A stretch of DNA of 64,000 bases from positions 31,306 to 95,305 of IMG/VR virus record IMGVR_UViG_3300022188_000008; one strand, given 5' to 3'. Shown one piece after another: positions 48,815 to 56,102 of the stretch (position 1 is its first letter; every line of letters starts with the position of its first letter). Position numbers and translations under genes: made by a program. The notes beneath the pieces were generated by a model. It was not told the DNA's origin. It saw only the letters and a list, made by a program, of their open reading frames with translations, and did not search any database. This stretch comes from a virus.

Positions 48815-50111
48815 AGATAGGATTTTATTAGTGCTTCTATTTGTTATACTAATCTTGGTACATACCCATGTATTGGCTTGGACCAAGAGTGGAGATAAAT
48901 ATTATACGGATGGTAGTCAATCAGATGTCCAATCAGCCATAGACGATTCTTCTGTAGGGGAGATAATTCATGTGCCAGGAGGCACATTCACATGGGATAG
49001 AGTATCTATATCTCATGAAATTGTCTTAGAGGGAGAGGGTGTAAATAGTACCACTATTCTTAACAGTCGTACTATCAGTTGTTCGGCTATGTTGCTGTGT
49101 AGCATTTCTACTGATACATCTAACTCTCTGCGCATAACAGGCTTTACATTTAAACCAGCACCGCCTGGCGGGTATTCACCTACACATATACAGATTAACG
49201 GGGATTCCGAGTTTAGAATTGACCACTGTGAATTTACTGGTGTAGATAATTCAGACGATATATGTAATGCAATAATAATTGTTGGTTACAATACGTATGG
49301 AGTCATAGATAGTAATATCTTCTATGACGCAACCAACGAAGTAATACAAGTCAAGGCTGATAACACCACATGGTCAGAGGATGACAAACTAGGAACAGAT
49401 GAGTTTGTATTTATAGAAGATAATATTTTTGATAGTAGTAGCGTTTCTATAGGCACACACGCAGTTACTTCTATTTATGGAGCCAGAGTATGTTTTCGTT
49501 ATAATACGTTATATGGACTTGACTGTGATGCACATGGCCATGGTTCTGAGGTAGGACATCAAGGAACTAGAGTGGTTGAGTACTACAAAAATAAATTGTA
49601 CACTGACGGTCGATGGACATCTGGAATGGTTATAAGGGGTGGTACTGGTGTTATATGGGGAAATGAGTTTTATGACCAAGGTACAGATCAGGGATGGAAT
49701 GACTGTGTGAAGTTAACTGAATATAGAGTTTCCAGAGATACTCCTAATGATGGTTGTTGCCCAATTGCAAGTGGTGGTGAAGGGTATCCGTGTTACGATC
49801 AAATAGGGCGAGGCAAAAATCAACAGAGTTCACCATTGTACATTTGGGGGAATATGCTGGATAGTGATGGAGATGGAATATTAGATAGCAATGCTAGTGT
49901 TAATGTTAGGACTATAACACCAGATGAATGTAATGCAGAACTTTGCACAGACTATATAAAAACTGTAGCCCACAATGGACAAATATTGCCTGATTATTAC
50001 ATTGATATTCAGAAGCCTGGATATTCACCATACACTTATCCTCACCCCTTAAGAGGATGGTTTAAAGGATTCAAAGGAATGACATTTTCAGGAGGTATCT
50101 CAACGCAATGA
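48798..50111 (+). CDS. Secreted beta-helix protein with C-terminal FSGGISTQ tag
   Basis: 437 residues. Basic start and a long hydrophobic stretch (RILLVLLFVILILVHTHVLA) form a signal peptide. Then YYTDGSQSDVQSAIDDSSVGEIIHVPGGTFTW begins a right-handed beta-helix with repeated turns (EFRIDHCEFTGV, YGVIDSNIFYDA, EFVFIEDNIFD). The C-terminus MTFSGGISTQ is almost repeated in 50756-52168, suggesting a shared sorting, capping or assembly tag. Confidence 0.65.
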   Translation: MLIHHKDRILLVLLFVILILVHTHVLAWTKSGDKYYTDGSQSDVQSAIDDSSVGEIIHVPGGTFTWDRVSISHEIVLEGEGVNSTTILNSRTISCSAMLLCSISTDTSNSLRITGFTFKPAPPGGYSPTHIQINGDSEFRIDHCEFTGVDNSDDICNAIIIVGYNTYGVIDSNIFYDATNEVIQVKADNTTWSEDDKLGTDEFVFIEDNIFDSSSVSIGTHAVTSIYGARVCFRYNTLYGLDCDAHGHGSEVGHQGTRVVEYYKNKLYTDGRWTSGMVIRGGTGVIWGNEFYDQGTDQGWNDCVKLTEYRVSRDTPNDGCCPIASGGEGYPCYDQIGRGKNQQSSPLYIWGNMLDSDGDGILDSNASVNVRTITPDECNAELCTDYIKTVAHNGQILPDYYIDIQKPGYSPYTYPHPLRGWFKGFKGMTFSGGISTQ

Positions 50112-50143
50112 AAAACAACAAGTATATATTTTGGAGGCATTTA

Positions 50144-50734
50144 ATGAAGAAATGGCTAACTTTAACATTGCTTTTGTTCTGCATCCCTGCTCTAGTGTGG
50201 GGATGGGGGACGGTGATTATTAGTGGGAATGCGAGTAGTGAAACTATTTGCAATACATTAGCCCTTAGCTATGAATCATCTGGTGATGATGATTGGACAT
50301 TCGGATACGGTTTTACGGATTGTGTAGCAACAGATTTTACGACCACAAATCAGCTTTCAGTATGTAAAGTAGCTGTTTATATCCGTAAAACTGGAACACT
50401 ATCTGGAAATGTAAGGGTGGGCTTTCAATCTGATGCATCTGGTAGCCCGTCAGGGATATGGTTAGCTGTAAGCGAGTGGGTATCGTGGAGTGATATTGGC
50501 ACTACATACGATTGGGTAAATTTCACTTTTCCTACGAATGTATCTTTATCCGCTTCTACTACTTATTGGTTAGTTATAGATACGGATACGGAGTTAAGTG
50601 CAGACCAAGCCTATTGGTACCGAAACAAAACAAGTGGTCCTGGGAGTAATGCTGTGTGTGGTGAGATAGATTGTGACTGTTCATCTTGGAATACCGCCAG
50701 TGGTAGGACTGCATATTATAGGATTTATGAATAA
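50144..50734 (+). CDS. Secreted beta-sandwich protein
   Basis: 196 residues from MKKWLTLTLLLFCIPALVWG; TTGGAGGCATTTA precedes this ATG (an in-frame ATG at 50108 has no ribosome binding site). The mature part contains NTLALSYESSGDDDWTFGYGF, KVAVYIRKTGTLSGNVRVGF and TYWLVIDTDTELSADQAYWY, a layout of choice-of-anchor or carbohydrate-binding-type sandwiches. Ends within the 29-bp duplication. Confidence 0.62.
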   Translation: MKKWLTLTLLLFCIPALVWGWGTVIISGNASSETICNTLALSYESSGDDDWTFGYGFTDCVATDFTTTNQLSVCKVAVYIRKTGTLSGNVRVGFQSDASGSPSGIWLAVSEWVSWSDIGTTYDWVNFTFPTNVSLSASTTYWLVIDTDTELSADQAYWYRNKTSGPGSNAVCGEIDCDCSSWNTASGRTAYYRIYE

Positions 50735-50765
50735 AAACTGCATATTATAGGATTTATGAATAAAA
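50708..50765. repeat. 29-bp perfect tandem duplication
   Basis: The unit ACTGCATATTATAGGATTTA followed by TGAATAAAA occurs at 50708-50736 and again at 50737-50765. The first copy encodes the end and stop of the upstream gene; the second provides the ribosome binding site (TAGGA) and the ATG of the downstream gene. Confidence 0.95.
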
Positions 50766-52168
50766 TGAGAAACCTTAGAATTTTATTTTTCATTATGACA
50801 TGGATCATTTTTGTGCTCTTACATAGTTTGAGCCTAGCTGCTTGTCACTATGTACGTCCTCCAGGCGGTGATTACGGCAACGAGGACGGAACCGACTGGA
50901 ATAATGCGTATGATGGCTTGCCCACAACACTGGTAAGGGGTGATGTTTACTATGTTGCTGCTGGAGTTTACAATAACGGTTGGTATTTGGACGACCCAGA
51001 ATCCGGAACATCTGTCATAACTATAAAAAAGGCCAATGCTTCTGAGTGTGCAAGCGTTCAAGGTTGGCTGTCTGAATTTGAGACTGGCCAGGTAGTGGTT
51101 TATAATGGCTCTGATACAACCTACGGAGCAGCTATTACAATAACCCGTGGATATTATATTATCGACGGCGTTACGGGAACGGGTACCTCCGGTTATGGCA
51201 TCAAACTCCGATATGCTCACTTAAATCAAGACAATACAGGTATCCTTATCAGGGATAATGCCGTATCAAGTTTGACCGTGAGACATGTTGAGTTTGACAT
51301 GCCAGGAAGTTCTTATAATTACGCCCAGTGGGGAATATATCGTGTATCAGGTTCGTTTTCAAATGCGCATGTCGATCATTGCTACGCACACAATTTTAAT
51401 GTTTTTATGAAAGATGATGGTGGAGGAGGGACAATCATTGAAAACTGCTATTTCAAAAACCAATGGTCATCTTCCAACCATCACGGAGAATTAATTTCTA
51501 TTGTCTGCACAGATGGCCTGATCTTTCGGTACAATATTGTCGAAAATGCTGTAAACGGAACTGGGGGTATAATTGTTTTAGGTGATTATGAAACATACGA
51601 ATGTAGTGTCGATGACGTGGAAATTTATGGAAATGTGTTTTTTGATTGTTCTGGTGGTGGGAATGGAATAATAGGAACGGGAAGTAGTTACTGCTCACTA
51701 GGTGCCAAAAACTGGAAAATTTACAATAACACTATTGTTGATTCAGGTTCAGTGTTTGTTTATTTCCCGATGCGAGAGTGTGCAGCTGGAGGTGAACCTG
51801 CAAGTAATTTTCTTATTAAGAACAATCTGATATTCAATAGCAGCGCCTATATAGATGCGAATTCAGCAACCGTAGACCATAATTATTTCAATTCTGAAAC
51901 AAGTGTGGGACCAGATGGAAAGGGGACAAACCAAGTTAATTCTACCCAAACATCAGCACAAACTTTTGTAGACTATGAGAATGATAGATTTGAGTTAAAG
52001 AGTGGATCTGATGCAATAGATACAGGCGTTGATCTTGGGACACCGTATAATATTGATATACTAAGTGTTTCTCGACCTCAAGGCTCAGCTTGGGACATCG
52101 GGGCTTATGAATATGTATGGGGAAATTTCCTTGGCATTTCATTTTCAGGAGGCATCTCAACACAATAG
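50756..52168 (+). CDS. Secreted beta-helix protein with C-terminal FSGGISTQ tag
   Basis: 470 residues. N-terminal signal-like stretch (ILFFIMTWIIFVLLHSLSLA) followed by CHYVRPPGGDYGNEDGTDWN, closely similar to the opening of 45252-47045. Beta-helix turns include IIENCYFKNQ, LIFRYNIVENA, VEIYGNVFFDC, WKIYNNTIVD. A cysteine directly after SLAA gives a possible lipobox (SLAAC), so it might be lipid-anchored. Ends ISFSGGISTQ. The start lies in the second copy of the 29-bp duplication. Confidence 0.65.
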   Translation: MNKMRNLRILFFIMTWIIFVLLHSLSLAACHYVRPPGGDYGNEDGTDWNNAYDGLPTTLVRGDVYYVAAGVYNNGWYLDDPESGTSVITIKKANASECASVQGWLSEFETGQVVVYNGSDTTYGAAITITRGYYIIDGVTGTGTSGYGIKLRYAHLNQDNTGILIRDNAVSSLTVRHVEFDMPGSSYNYAQWGIYRVSGSFSNAHVDHCYAHNFNVFMKDDGGGGTIIENCYFKNQWSSSNHHGELISIVCTDGLIFRYNIVENAVNGTGGIIVLGDYETYECSVDDVEIYGNVFFDCSGGGNGIIGTGSSYCSLGAKNWKIYNNTIVDSGSVFVYFPMRECAAGGEPASNFLIKNNLIFNSSAYIDANSATVDHNYFNSETSVGPDGKGTNQVNSTQTSAQTFVDYENDRFELKSGSDAIDTGVDLGTPYNIDILSVSRPQGSAWDIGAYEYVWGNFLGISFSGGISTQ

Positions 52169-52200
52169 GAAAATAACATACCACACAGAAGGAGGAAACA

Positions 52201-52557
52201 ATGAGAAAGCTAAGTAAGACATTATTAACCATCATGGCTATGGTAGCAATCGCAGTGGCCTGCACAACTACCAATACAGGATACAGGTTCGATTGGGATA
52301 AGCTACCTCCCAAGACACGGGCTACGCTGGCGATGGACATCTACAACCAGGAATATCAGAACTATAAGCTCCAAGCCTTAGCCCCAGACCTGACAAATCA
52401 TGAAAGGGATGTTCTGAGGAAGAAGAAGGAGGCACTTATCCAACTACACGATGTTATCCAGCTTTATAACGGGTACATCATGAAGGGAGAGGTTCCACCG
52501 GACTTACTGGAAAAGAAACTGGTAGAAGCGTTGAATGCAATCTTAGATGCAGTATAG
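52201..52557 (+). CDS. Small lipoprotein
   Basis: 118 residues; GAAGGAGGAAACA upstream. Signal peptide MRKLSKTLLTIMAMVAIAVAC with lipobox-like AVAC, so Cys21 would be lipidated. The mature part is helical (LPPKTRATLAMDIYNQEYQNYKLQ; HERDVLRKKKEALIQLHDVI). Position upstream of the lysis genes makes an outer-membrane spanin-like or accessory lipoprotein possible; its partner is not obvious. Confidence 0.65.
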   Translation: MRKLSKTLLTIMAMVAIAVACTTTNTGYRFDWDKLPPKTRATLAMDIYNQEYQNYKLQALAPDLTNHERDVLRKKKEALIQLHDVIQLYNGYIMKGEVPPDLLEKKLVEALNAILDAV

Positions 52558-52566
52558 GAGGACAAC

Positions 52567-52737
52567 ATGGACGACACAACAAGAAGCCTGGTAGAAGAAT
52601 TGACCAAATTAGTGATATATGGCGCTGTTTCCTATTTGAGAATCGCAGGAAAGAGTGATGAGGAGATAGACCAGCTTTTCAATGAAGCGCTGGAGAAGTT
52701 TAGGGCGAACAAACCAGAGGATTTGCCGAATGTGTAA
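52567..52737 (+). CDS. Small helical protein (56 aa)
   Basis: MDDTTRSLVEELTKLVIYGA ... ending EKFRANKPEDLPNV. TAGGAGGACAAC precedes the ATG. Looks like a single helical hairpin. Unknown function. Confidence 0.6.
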   Translation: MDDTTRSLVEELTKLVIYGAVSYLRIAGKSDEEIDQLFNEALEKFRANKPEDLPNV

Positions 52738-52779
52738 GCAGCGGAAAAGATATAAACCACGAATCGCAAGGAGGGTAAA

Positions 52780-52944
52780 ATGACACAAGTTGGGAGTTGT
52801 CCTAAATGTGGTGCACCAATTTATGCTCCATCTGTATGGCATGGGATTACTCCACCACCGCCAATGTTTACTTGCGGTTGCAACTCTGTAATTAATACTG
52901 TTGTAACTAGCAATACGTATACAGTTCGGGTAGAAGATAAATAG
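52780..52944 (+). CDS. Small zinc-ribbon-like protein (54 aa)
   Basis: MTQVGSCPKCGAPIYAPSVW then FTCGCNSVINTVV. CPKCG and CGC form a plausible zinc ribbon. Good GGAGGG. Unknown function; similar short ribbon proteins occur in many phage moron regions. Confidence 0.62.
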   Translation: MTQVGSCPKCGAPIYAPSVWHGITPPPPMFTCGCNSVINTVVTSNTYTVRVEDK

Positions 52945-52948
52945 ATGT

Positions 52949-52969
52949 GGGTTTAGTCAGCGAGCATTC
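52949..52969. repeat. Truncated copy of the 53455 RNA element
   Basis: GGGTTTAGTCAGCGAGCATTC matches GGGTTCGGTCAGCGAGCATCC at 53457-53477 in 18 of 21 positions. The two copies flank the ADP-ribosyltransferase-like gene. Confidence 0.65.
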
Positions 52970-53034
52970 TATAGTACTATTTAATGTAAGTGATTTTTTT
53001 GAACGTGATGGGTTGCTATCAACTAAATTAAAAA

Positions 53035-53442
53035 ATGTTATATCATGGAACAAAAGTTTTTCCTAATGAAGTTTTAATTACTGGTTTAAAGCCAATTGAC
53101 GTGGAGCAAACCATAAATAATGTAATAGAGAAATATGCTTTTTGTGGCCAACTAAAATGTAAATTTAAGAAGAGAATTTCTGAATATGTCCAAGCAAAGT
53201 TAAAGCATTTACACGTCTATCTGACGGATGATTTTAACATGGCTATTAGTTATGCAAAGTATGGTAGTAATTTCATAGGCCTCCTTGAAATAGAGGCTTG
53301 TGATTTGCTTGGTAAAACTTGGAAACCAAATAAAATCGGATATGTATATTTTGTAAATTTGCAAGGAAAGGATGAAGTGAAAGTACCTTATGTCCATCCT
53401 AGATTAATCACTGGGTGGGTAAAGATTGATTTTTCTGCATAG
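53035..53442 (+). CDS. Probable ADP-ribosyltransferase-fold protein
   Basis: 135 residues. LYHGTK at residues 2-7 (His4), VLITGLKPI, then HVYLTDDFNMAISYAKYG and FIGLLEIEA reproduce the H-Y-E order of the diphtheria-toxin/PARP-like ART clan (also the KptA/Tpt1 RNA phosphotransferase relatives). An in-frame stop directly upstream fixes the ATG. No clear ribosome binding site. The gene is much more AT-rich than its neighbours and is flanked by 21-bp imperfect repeats, suggesting recent insertion. Possible roles: modifying host proteins or nucleic acids, or countering a defence. Confidence 0.6.
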   Translation: MLYHGTKVFPNEVLITGLKPIDVEQTINNVIEKYAFCGQLKCKFKKRISEYVQAKLKHLHVYLTDDFNMAISYAKYGSNFIGLLEIEACDLLGKTWKPNKIGYVYFVNLQGKDEVKVPYVHPRLITGWVKIDFSA

Positions 53443-53454
53443 TATAAGGTAGAA

Positions 53455-53521
53455 GCGGGTTCGGTCAGCGAGCATCCCCAACCAACGGGATGAGCAGGGG
53501 CAGTTCCTGCAACCCGCTCCA
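53455..53521 (+). ncRNA. Small cloverleaf-like structured element
   Basis: GCGGGTT (53455-53461) pairs with AACCCGC (53511-53517), 7 bp. Inside are CATCCC/GGGATG (53473-53478 with 53487-53492, 8-nt loop) and GCAGG/CCTGC (53494-53498 with 53506-53510, 7-nt loop), the latter directly adjoining the closing stem. TCCA follows. The arrangement mimics a tRNA lacking a D arm, but the loops lack tRNA consensus, so a tRNA-like or cis-regulatory element is more likely. It ends 12 nt before the next ATG. Confidence 0.45.
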
Positions 53522-53532
53522 AGGGGAGTACC

Positions 53533-53808
53533 ATGAGAAAGTTTAGAAAGAAACCGGTTGTTATAGAAGCAGAACAATGGTTTAAAATTGGTGATGTTAA
53601 AGCCGCTGGAATAATCCCGTGGACTGTGAATTGCGATAATATATGCCTAAAATGTGGCAAACCATTAAAACACCACGGATTATGTCCAACATTGGAAGGA
53701 AATCATATAGTTTGTCCAGGAGATTGGATAATTAAAGGTGTGGCTGGGGAATTTTATCCCTGTAAACCTGATATTTTTGAAGAAACGTATGAGGAATGGA
53801 CTGGCTAG
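53533..53808 (+). CDS. Conserved phage protein (RKKPVVIEAEQW family)
   Basis: 91 residues. RKFRKKPVVIEAEQWF at the start and HIVCPGDWIIKGVAGEFYPCKPDIFEETYEE at the end are the signature of a very common phage protein of unknown function. A zinc-type insertion ICLKCGKPLKHHGLC lies between. Ribosome binding site AAGGGGAGT. The preceding RNA element may control it. Confidence 0.8.
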   Translation: MRKFRKKPVVIEAEQWFKIGDVKAAGIIPWTVNCDNICLKCGKPLKHHGLCPTLEGNHIVCPGDWIIKGVAGEFYPCKPDIFEETYEEWTG

Positions 53809-53884
53809 ACCCTAGTGGTCGGGAATCCCCATCAGTGGAAGCAAAAGGCCGGCGTCCCGTGGGTTTGCAACCACTGGCCAGTCC
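53798..53884 (+). ncRNA. Structured leader element
   Basis: Three nested stems stack on each other: GGACTGGC/GCCAGTCC (53798-53805 with 53877-53884), AGTGGT/ACCACT (53814-53819 with 53870-53875) and CGGGA/TCCCG (53820-53824 with 53855-53859). It starts in the last codons of the preceding gene and ends 30 nt before the next start. It could be a processed RNA or a translation-control element. Confidence 0.45.
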
Positions 53885-53914
53885 TAATCAAGGAGTGAGA
53901 GCAGTTCTATAGAT

Positions 53915-54142
53915 ATGCAACAAGCAGCAATAAAACCCAGAGCACAAAGGCGATACAACAGACAGCGACTGATGAAGCGATTAGCTAGGGAAATCACTTG
54001 GTATTCGCCAAGCGAGAAGGAACTAAGCATCCTAGTGAACAGCAGGCCAAGGTGTTCTTGTTGGATGTGCGGGAATCCAAGAAGACACTTTGGTCAGAGG
54101 ACGGTGCAGGAGAGAAAGCAATATGGCAGCAACACCAGATGA
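53915..54142 (+). CDS. Conserved small protein with CSCxMCGNPR motif
   Basis: 75 residues: RRYNRQRLMKRLAREITWYS, then PRCSCWMCGNPRRHFGQRTV and QERKQYG. The CSC.MCGNPR....G..T.QE+ motif is common in short phage and bacterial proteins of unknown function, probably zinc-binding. GGAGTGAGAGC is 17 nt upstream, rather far, so the start is uncertain. Overlaps the next gene. Confidence 0.65.
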   Translation: MQQAAIKPRAQRRYNRQRLMKRLAREITWYSPSEKELSILVNSRPRCSCWMCGNPRRHFGQRTVQERKQYGSNTR

Positions 54143-54305
54143 GAGCATGAATGTAATAGCCTATACCACTACGACACGTCATGGAGATATTTGGGAAGAA
54201 CCTAAAATTATGCAATATCCCAACACAAAACCAATTGTTAAAGTTAAAAGTAAAAGGATGCGACGTAGAGTGGTAATTAGCAAGATAAAAAGGAGAACAA
54301 GATGA
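54123..54305 (+). CDS. Small hypothetical protein with basic C-terminus
   Basis: 60 residues from MAATPDESMNVIAYT; GCAGGAGAGAAAGCAAT precedes this ATG. A short beta part and then a basic tail (KVKSKRMRRRVVISKIKRRTR in part). Overlaps both neighbours (20 and 4 nt), typical of a tight operon. Confidence 0.55.
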   Translation: MAATPDESMNVIAYTTTTRHGDIWEEPKIMQYPNTKPIVKVKSKRMRRRVVISKIKRRTR

Positions 54306-54466
54306 AAAACGTAGGCATAGCAACATGTGACCAATGCGGGCAGGAGAAAGAGTGCATTCAGATCAGCATCTTGGTGGAGAGCTTCTTCTTCACCAAAACG
54401 AAGACATACAACCTTTGCGAAACATGCCTCTCGAAAGCGCTGAGGATGTGTAAGAGGGAGCAATGA
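54302..54466 (+). CDS. Small zinc-ribbon protein (54 aa)
   Basis: MKNVGIATCDQCGQEKECIQ and later YNLCETCLSKALRMC. CDQC...CETC with 28 residues between is a typical zinc ribbon. Overlaps the previous gene (ATGA) and the next (CAATGA). Good coupling and AAGGAGAACAAG upstream. Confidence 0.65.
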   Translation: MKNVGIATCDQCGQEKECIQISILVESFFFTKTKTYNLCETCLSKALRMCKREQ

Positions 54467-54819
54467 AACTGATCGTTGAAGAGTGGAACGACAACACTGG
54501 GTTTGAGTATCGAGGGAGTATCCCCAATCCTCAATTTGATGCTCAAGTGTGGTTGGATAACGAGCTTTCAATAATAGTTAGGGCACTGTTCGAAGGGGAG
54601 GTAGTTGCAGCACTCCAGTTCAACAATTCTTTTGACCACGGTGATGAAATATTGGTTTATGGCCGACTTGTGAAGCCGAAACCAATTTATGAAACATATG
54701 CCAGGTGGAGAATTGCAAAGATGAAACAACCAACTTCCAAGACACAAATTAAGAGTCACTCTTTCTTTAAAGGGGAGCATTTTCTTTTTAGGATAATAAG
54801 ATGGTTTGCAAGGAACTGA
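54463..54819 (+). CDS. Hypothetical protein
   Basis: 118 residues: MKLIVEEWNDNTGFEYRGSI; ALFEGEVVAALQFNNSFDHGDEILVYGRLV. Strand-rich first 80 residues, basic C-terminus (FFKGEHFLFRIIRWFARN). AAGAGGGAG upstream. Not recognised. Confidence 0.55.
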   Translation: MKLIVEEWNDNTGFEYRGSIPNPQFDAQVWLDNELSIIVRALFEGEVVAALQFNNSFDHGDEILVYGRLVKPKPIYETYARWRIAKMKQPTSKTQIKSHSFFKGEHFLFRIIRWFARN

Positions 54820-55349
54820 AGACAACAAACTTTGAACGGCTAAAACCTAAGATGACAACAGGCATGTGTATCCTTTGGAGGGGGAACTTCCTTATCTCGG
54901 AGGTAATACGACAGTGGACTGAATACAGTCATGTATCCTTAATTGTCAGATTCAATAGATACCCCCTACTCAAGGATAAGGTCTTCCTCATTGAGGCGTA
55001 TGAGCACGGCTTGGAGTTCAACGATTTGGAAGAGAGACTTGAGGAAGAGCCAGGGAGGGTTGACCTCTTCGTTCCGTATGACCTCGACAAGTGGAAAGCA
55101 CTGACCATCTTCAAGAACGCATTCCTCTTCTTGGCACACAATACTGGCTACGATTATGCAGGACTCTTCAAGAGTGCATTTACTCACCCAGATAGAGACC
55201 CAACCAGGTTCTTCTGCTCGGAGTTCGTGGATTATATCTGGATAACCAATGGGTTGAAACGCAAAGTCAACAACACATTGGCGGCCTGGCCTGGAGACAT
55301 TCCTAAGTGGTGGGATGGGCAGCTTTATACGATTAAGGAGGATGGATGA
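54801..55349 (+). CDS. YiiX-like (permuted NlpC/P60) cysteine hydrolase
   Basis: 182 residues. TGMCILWRGNFLISEVIRQWTEYSHVSLIVRF gives the conserved histidine (YSHVSLIV), an acidic FLIEAYEHGLEF follows, and FFCSEFVDYIW (about residue 145) gives the catalytic cysteine. This His-before-Cys order is that of the circularly permuted YiiX/YebB-like papain-fold hydrolases. Possible substrates are peptidoglycan peptides or lipid-linked amides. Position in the lysis cassette suggests a part in envelope breakdown, not proven. Confidence 0.72.
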   Translation: MVCKELKTTNFERLKPKMTTGMCILWRGNFLISEVIRQWTEYSHVSLIVRFNRYPLLKDKVFLIEAYEHGLEFNDLEERLEEEPGRVDLFVPYDLDKWKALTIFKNAFLFLAHNTGYDYAGLFKSAFTHPDRDPTRFFCSEFVDYIWITNGLKRKVNNTLAAWPGDIPKWWDGQLYTIKEDG

Positions 55350-55561
55350 AAACATATTTATTTGATGACAAAAGGTCAATTTGGCACGCAGTACTTGGCT
55401 TTTTTGTTGGTGTATTTCCGTGGTATTTAGCTGTACCTGTAGTATTGGGATATACCGTATATGAGGTAAGGGAACCGGAAGACCCAACAGCCACCGTGGG
55501 CGATATGGTTGAATTTGTCGTTGGGTTCATAATCGGCATCATCATACGTATAGGAGGATAA
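55346..55561 (+). CDS. Small membrane protein, holin candidate
   Basis: 71 residues with two hydrophobic segments: residues 13-38 (IWHAVLGFFVGVFPWYLAVPVVLGYTV in part) and 52-69 (MVEFVVGFIIGIIIRI). Overlaps the hydrolase gene (ATGA-type). Size and topology fit class II holins or holin-like accessory proteins. Confidence 0.6.
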   Translation: MKTYLFDDKRSIWHAVLGFFVGVFPWYLAVPVVLGYTVYEVREPEDPTATVGDMVEFVVGFIIGIIIRIGG

Positions 55562-55562
55562 G

Positions 55563-55784
55563 ATGGAAACAACCAAAGAAATCATTGCTGGCATTGTAGA
55601 AACTACCAAAGAAGTCATCATTGGGGTTAATGAAACCCTGAAGAATGACAAGTTTCTTGGCTTCTTGGCAGTTGTTATCCTTGCGTTTGTGGTCAAGGAT
55701 GCTTCACCAGAATCAATGGAATGGTACAAGATGGCCTTGAGTGGGCTGTTTGGTGCGATCGTGGGGCACTCAATGAAGAGGTAG
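55563..55784 (+). CDS. Holin-like membrane protein
   Basis: 73 residues. Amphipathic N-terminus (TTKEIIAGIVETTKEVIIGVN), then hydrophobic FLGFLAVVILAFVVKD and WYKMALSGLFGAIVGHSMKR. The last motif is frequent at the C-terminus of phage holins. Starts 1 nt after the previous stop with AGGAGGATAAG. Confidence 0.68.
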   Translation: METTKEIIAGIVETTKEVIIGVNETLKNDKFLGFLAVVILAFVVKDASPESMEWYKMALSGLFGAIVGHSMKR

Positions 55785-55787
55785 GAA

Positions 55788-56102
55788 ATGACGGATTGGA
55801 TAGTCACCGGAGCACTCGGGATTATTTCGCTTTTCATTACAATCGCAACCCTTCTCAAGCGAACATTTGTCTTCAAGGAGGAATGCAGGAATATGAGACA
55901 AGCCACAGAAGCACTACACACAAAGGATCTGAAATTAAGAGACCAAATGATAGAGATGTTAGAGCGGAAGTTTGAAGAGTTTCGCAAGGACATCAAGGCA
56001 GAAATGACAGCTACCAGGGATGAGTTACGGGAAGAGATGAACGGAGTCAAAGGCATTCTTCAAACAATCCTAGCAAAGGTAGACGGCAAGGGGTCATTAT
56101 GA
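55788..56102 (+). CDS. Membrane-anchored coiled-coil protein (spanin- or XhlA-like)
   Basis: 104 residues: N-terminal transmembrane helix (WIVTGALGIISLFITIATLL), then a long charged coiled coil (residues 35-100). Topology (N-anchor, periplasmic coil) is that of inner-membrane spanins or XhlA-type lysis proteins. The lipoprotein at 52201 might be an outer partner but is far away. Overlaps the lysin gene by 4 nt. Confidence 0.62.
   Translation: MTDWIVTGALGIISLFITIATLLKRTFVFKEECRNMRQATEALHTKDLKLRDQMIEMLERKFEEFRKDIKAEMTATRDELREEMNGVKGILQTILAKVDGKGSL

Noticed and set aside
53455-53521. A genuine tRNA gene
   Set aside because: The stem geometry is tRNA-like, but there is no D arm, no T-loop consensus and no clear 7-nt anticodon loop. 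I found no other convincing tRNA in the window.
52201-56102. A matched spanin pair (lipoprotein at 52201 with coiled-coil protein at 55788)
   Set aside because: The two genes are about 3.2 kb apart with many genes between, unlike known overlapping or adjacent spanin pairs. Kept only as a possibility.
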